NCBI GenBank assembly: GCA_903910005.1
Contig: CAIVXW010000490.1
Coordinates: 1 to 6,184, forward strand
Origin: an uncultured Methylococcaceae bacterium
GTDB lineage: Bacteria > Pseudomonadota > Gammaproteobacteria > Methylococcales > Methylococcaceae
Reading direction: 5' to 3'
DNA length: 6,184 nt
Shown here: positions 4,485-6,184 of the stretch, one piece after another
How the letters are laid out: each line of letters begins with the position of its first letter
Numbering within the stretch: the stretch's first letter is position 1
Notes under the pieces: model-generated
What the model was told of the DNA's origin: nothing
The model's input: only the letters and a program-made list of their open reading frames with translations
Databases searched by the model: none
Made by a program: the position numbers and the translations under genes

Positions 4485-6184
4485 TCAGGTACCGACCACG
4501 CCACCGTCGTCGCGGGTGACCACGACAATACCGGAACGCGGCTTCACTGCACCCGCCTTGCTGCGGGTGGTCGGGCCGTTGATGCCACTGTCAGGCCAGG
4601 TTGAGTTTTCGGTGTAACCGGTCACCCAATCCTCGCCCGGGTGCTGGATCCCTACGAAAAAGGTTTTTCCGTCAGGAGTACTGATGACGCCCGTGACTTC
4701 GCAGTTGCGCGGGCTGGTCAGGAAGCGGCGGGTTTCGCCCGTGACCGGATCGGCACACATCATGACGTTACCGCCGATGTTGACCCAGTCGCCGGTGGCG
4801 TTACCCACCTGATCGGTCTGAATCCACAAACGACCTTCACGGTCAAACCACAGCCCGTCCGGGGCACCGTAATCATCGCCCTTGATGGTGCCCTTGTAGC
4901 CGTCGTGGCCGTCCGCAGTGTAGGTGCTGCCCAGGGTTTTGGTGGTTGCCTTGTCACCGCACTGGACAAAAATGTCCCACTCAAATACGGTGGCATCCGC
5001 CTTGCCATCCTGTTCCCGCCAGCGAATGATATGACCGAAATCATTATCCGGACGCGGGTTGGCCGCATCCACCACCGGGTTTGCGCTCGCCGCCTTGCTG
5101 GTGCCATCGGCCAGATTGGCCGAGGCGGGCGTGTTGCCACGACGGCTGTTGTTGGTCAGGGTAAGGTACACTTCACGGGTGTCAGGATGCGCTGCGACCC
5201 ATTCCGGTCGATCCATCATGGTGGCACCCAGACGATCTGCTGCCTGACGGGTCTTGACCAGAACCTCGCCCTGATCGGCGAAGCCATTTTCCGGGGTCAG
5301 GCCGTTTTCGCCAAAGACCAGCGGCAACCAGGCACCGCTGCCGTCGGCCTCAAAGCGGGCTACGTAGAGCGTCCCCGTATCCAGCAGTTGGCGATTGGCG
5401 GCATCGTTGTTGCGGTCGTACTTATTGGCGCAAACGAACTTGTAAACATATTCGTTACGTTCGTCGTCACCCATGTAAACCGCCACAACCTGATTCGGGT
5501 CGACCACGTGCATCGCGCTTTCATGCTTGAAACGGCCCAGTGCGGTACGCTTGACCGGGGCACTCTCAGGATTCCACGGATCAATTTCAACCACCCAGCC
5601 AAAACGGTTGGGTTCGTTGGGGTGCAGGTCAGCACGGAAGCGTTCATCAACCTCATGCCAACGGTAGCCAAATCCACCCTTGACCACACCGTAGCGCAGC
5701 ATCGCCGGTACGTCAGCGGCTTCGTTCGAGAAATAACCGTTCCAGTTTTCCTCGCAGGTCAGGTAGGTGCCCCAGGGCGTGTAGCCGTTGGCGCAGTTGT
5801 TGAGGGTACCCAGTACCCGGGTTCCGGTGGGATCAGCGGCCGTCTTCATCGCGTCATGGCCGGCTGCCGGTCCGCTGATGACACACGGGGTGTTGGCGGT
5901 GATACGGCGGTTGTAGGTTGACTTGCGGTCGACCGTCCAGTTTTTGCCTCTTTTGACAACCCGAACCACCGAAACACCGTGCGCCGCCTGCTGGGCCTTG
6001 ACCATGTTGGCCGTCAGTTTAGTGGTAGCGTAGCTGGCTGCTGGCTTGACATTGTTGACCAGCGGCGGATCGCAGTACTCATGGTTGATGACCAACAGGC
6101 CACGGGTATTTCCGCTCATGCTGTCCGGAAAATAGTGCATGCCGTCATTGTGTGCCCCGAAGCAACGTAACTGGGTGGCTTCGG
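4485..6184 (-). CDS. phoX: PhoX-family (DUF839) alkaline phosphatase, 5' end outside window
   Basis: This is a probable secreted phosphomonoesterase of the PhoX group, enzymes that use calcium and iron to release phosphate from organic esters and are usually exported by the Tat pathway. Family blocks run through it, counted from the internal Met at 6140: RGLLVINHEYCDPPL (13-27), TCEENWNGYF (128-137), EPNRFGWVVEIDP (176-188) then TALGRFKHES (199-208), VYMGDDERNEYVYKFV (221-236), DRPEWVAAHP (310-319) with LTLTNN (326-331), NDFGHIIRW (366-374), PDGLWFD and GRLWIQTD (427-443), TPDGKTFFVGIQHPG (488-502) and the terminal VVVTRDDGGVVGT. The Cys-Glu-Glu block belongs to the metal site in known PhoX enzymes. 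The Met at 6140 is not the start: the frame stays open to the edge and encodes CFGAHNDG just before it, as in PhoX relatives. The signal peptide and promoter are therefore not visible. The gene is convergent with pstS. Confidence 0.95.
   Translation of the reverse strand, partial: EATQLRCFGAHNDGMHYFPDSMSGNTRGLLVINHEYCDPPLVNNVKPAASYATTKLTANMVKAQQAAHGVSVVRVVKRGKNWTVDRKSTYNRRITANTPCVISGPAAGHDAMKTAADPTGTRVLGTLNNCANGYTPWGTYLTCEENWNGYFSNEAADVPAMLRYGVVKGGFGYRWHEVDERFRADLHPNEPNRFGWVVEIDPWNPESAPVKRTALGRFKHESAMHVVDPNQVVAVYMGDDERNEYVYKFVCANKYDRNNDAANRQLLDTGTLYVARFEADGSGAWLPLVFGENGLTPENGFADQGEVLVKTRQAADRLGATMMDRPEWVAAHPDTREVYLTLTNNSRRGNTPASANLADGTSKAASANPVVDAANPRPDNDFGHIIRWREQDGKADATVFEWDIFVQCGDKATTKTLGSTYTADGHDGYKGTIKGDDYGAPDGLWFDREGRLWIQTDQVGNATGDWVNIGGNVMMCADPVTGETRRFLTSPRNCEVTGVISTPDGKTFFVGIQHPGEDWVTGYTENSTWPDSGINGPTTRSKAGAVKPRSGIVVVTRDDGGVVGT

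Noticed and set aside
4641..5921. Long plus-strand open frame of 426 codons opposite the phosphatase gene
   Set aside because: It is antisense to a gene with unmistakable PhoX motifs. Its peptide is repetitive in Val/Gly/Arg/His with no domain, as expected of the antisense frame of a GC-rich gene.
6138..6140. ATG at 6140 as the start of the phosphatase gene
   Set aside because: The frame stays open to the window edge and the residues before this Met (CFGAHNDG) fit the family, so the real start lies outside.

Overview
The window looks like a chromosomal segment of a fairly GC-rich proteobacterium, most likely a gammaproteobacterium. The pointers are the lipoprotein-type signal, an orphan periplasmic PstS-type protein, a PhoX-type phosphatase, MoxR and DUF1015 family members, and similar codon use throughout. 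This is inference from protein style; no rRNA or other taxonomic marker is present. No tRNA, rRNA, CRISPR array, transposase or phage gene was seen.

Layout, left to right. Positions 1-186 hold no convincing gene. They contain two adjacent tandem arrays with the same 7-bp period: fourteen units around GGGGTCA (19-116) and six units around CACTCAC (129-170). A MoxR-type AAA+ ATPase gene (187-1167, minus strand) ends just next to them. A 69-bp divergent spacer then leads to a plus-strand gene for a probable outer-membrane or periplasm-facing lipoprotein of unknown function (1237-1959). Next is a DUF1015-family gene (2036-3250, plus strand), followed by a PstS-like phosphate-binding protein gene (3334-4389, plus strand) with a clear ribosome binding site. 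A 95-bp convergent junction with two strong hairpins separates pstS from a minus-strand PhoX/DUF839 alkaline phosphatase gene (4485 to beyond 6184), whose 5' end lies outside the window.

Functionally, the right half is a phosphate-scavenging pair. PhoX would release phosphate from organic esters outside the cytoplasm, and the PstS-like protein would bind the freed phosphate. No pstC, pstA, pstB or phoU is visible, so the permease must be encoded elsewhere. The left half pairs a MoxR chaperone-type ATPase with a divergent lipoprotein; no functional link between them can be shown. MoxR genes are usually followed closely by a DUF58/von Willebrand A partner gene, but here the heptamer arrays occupy that position.

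The most unusual features are the G-rich heptamer array, which has strong G-quadruplex potential, its partly complementary neighbour array, and a 20-codon frame with a strong ribosome binding site overlapping the MoxR start. I saw no evidence for a complete new defence or mobile system here.
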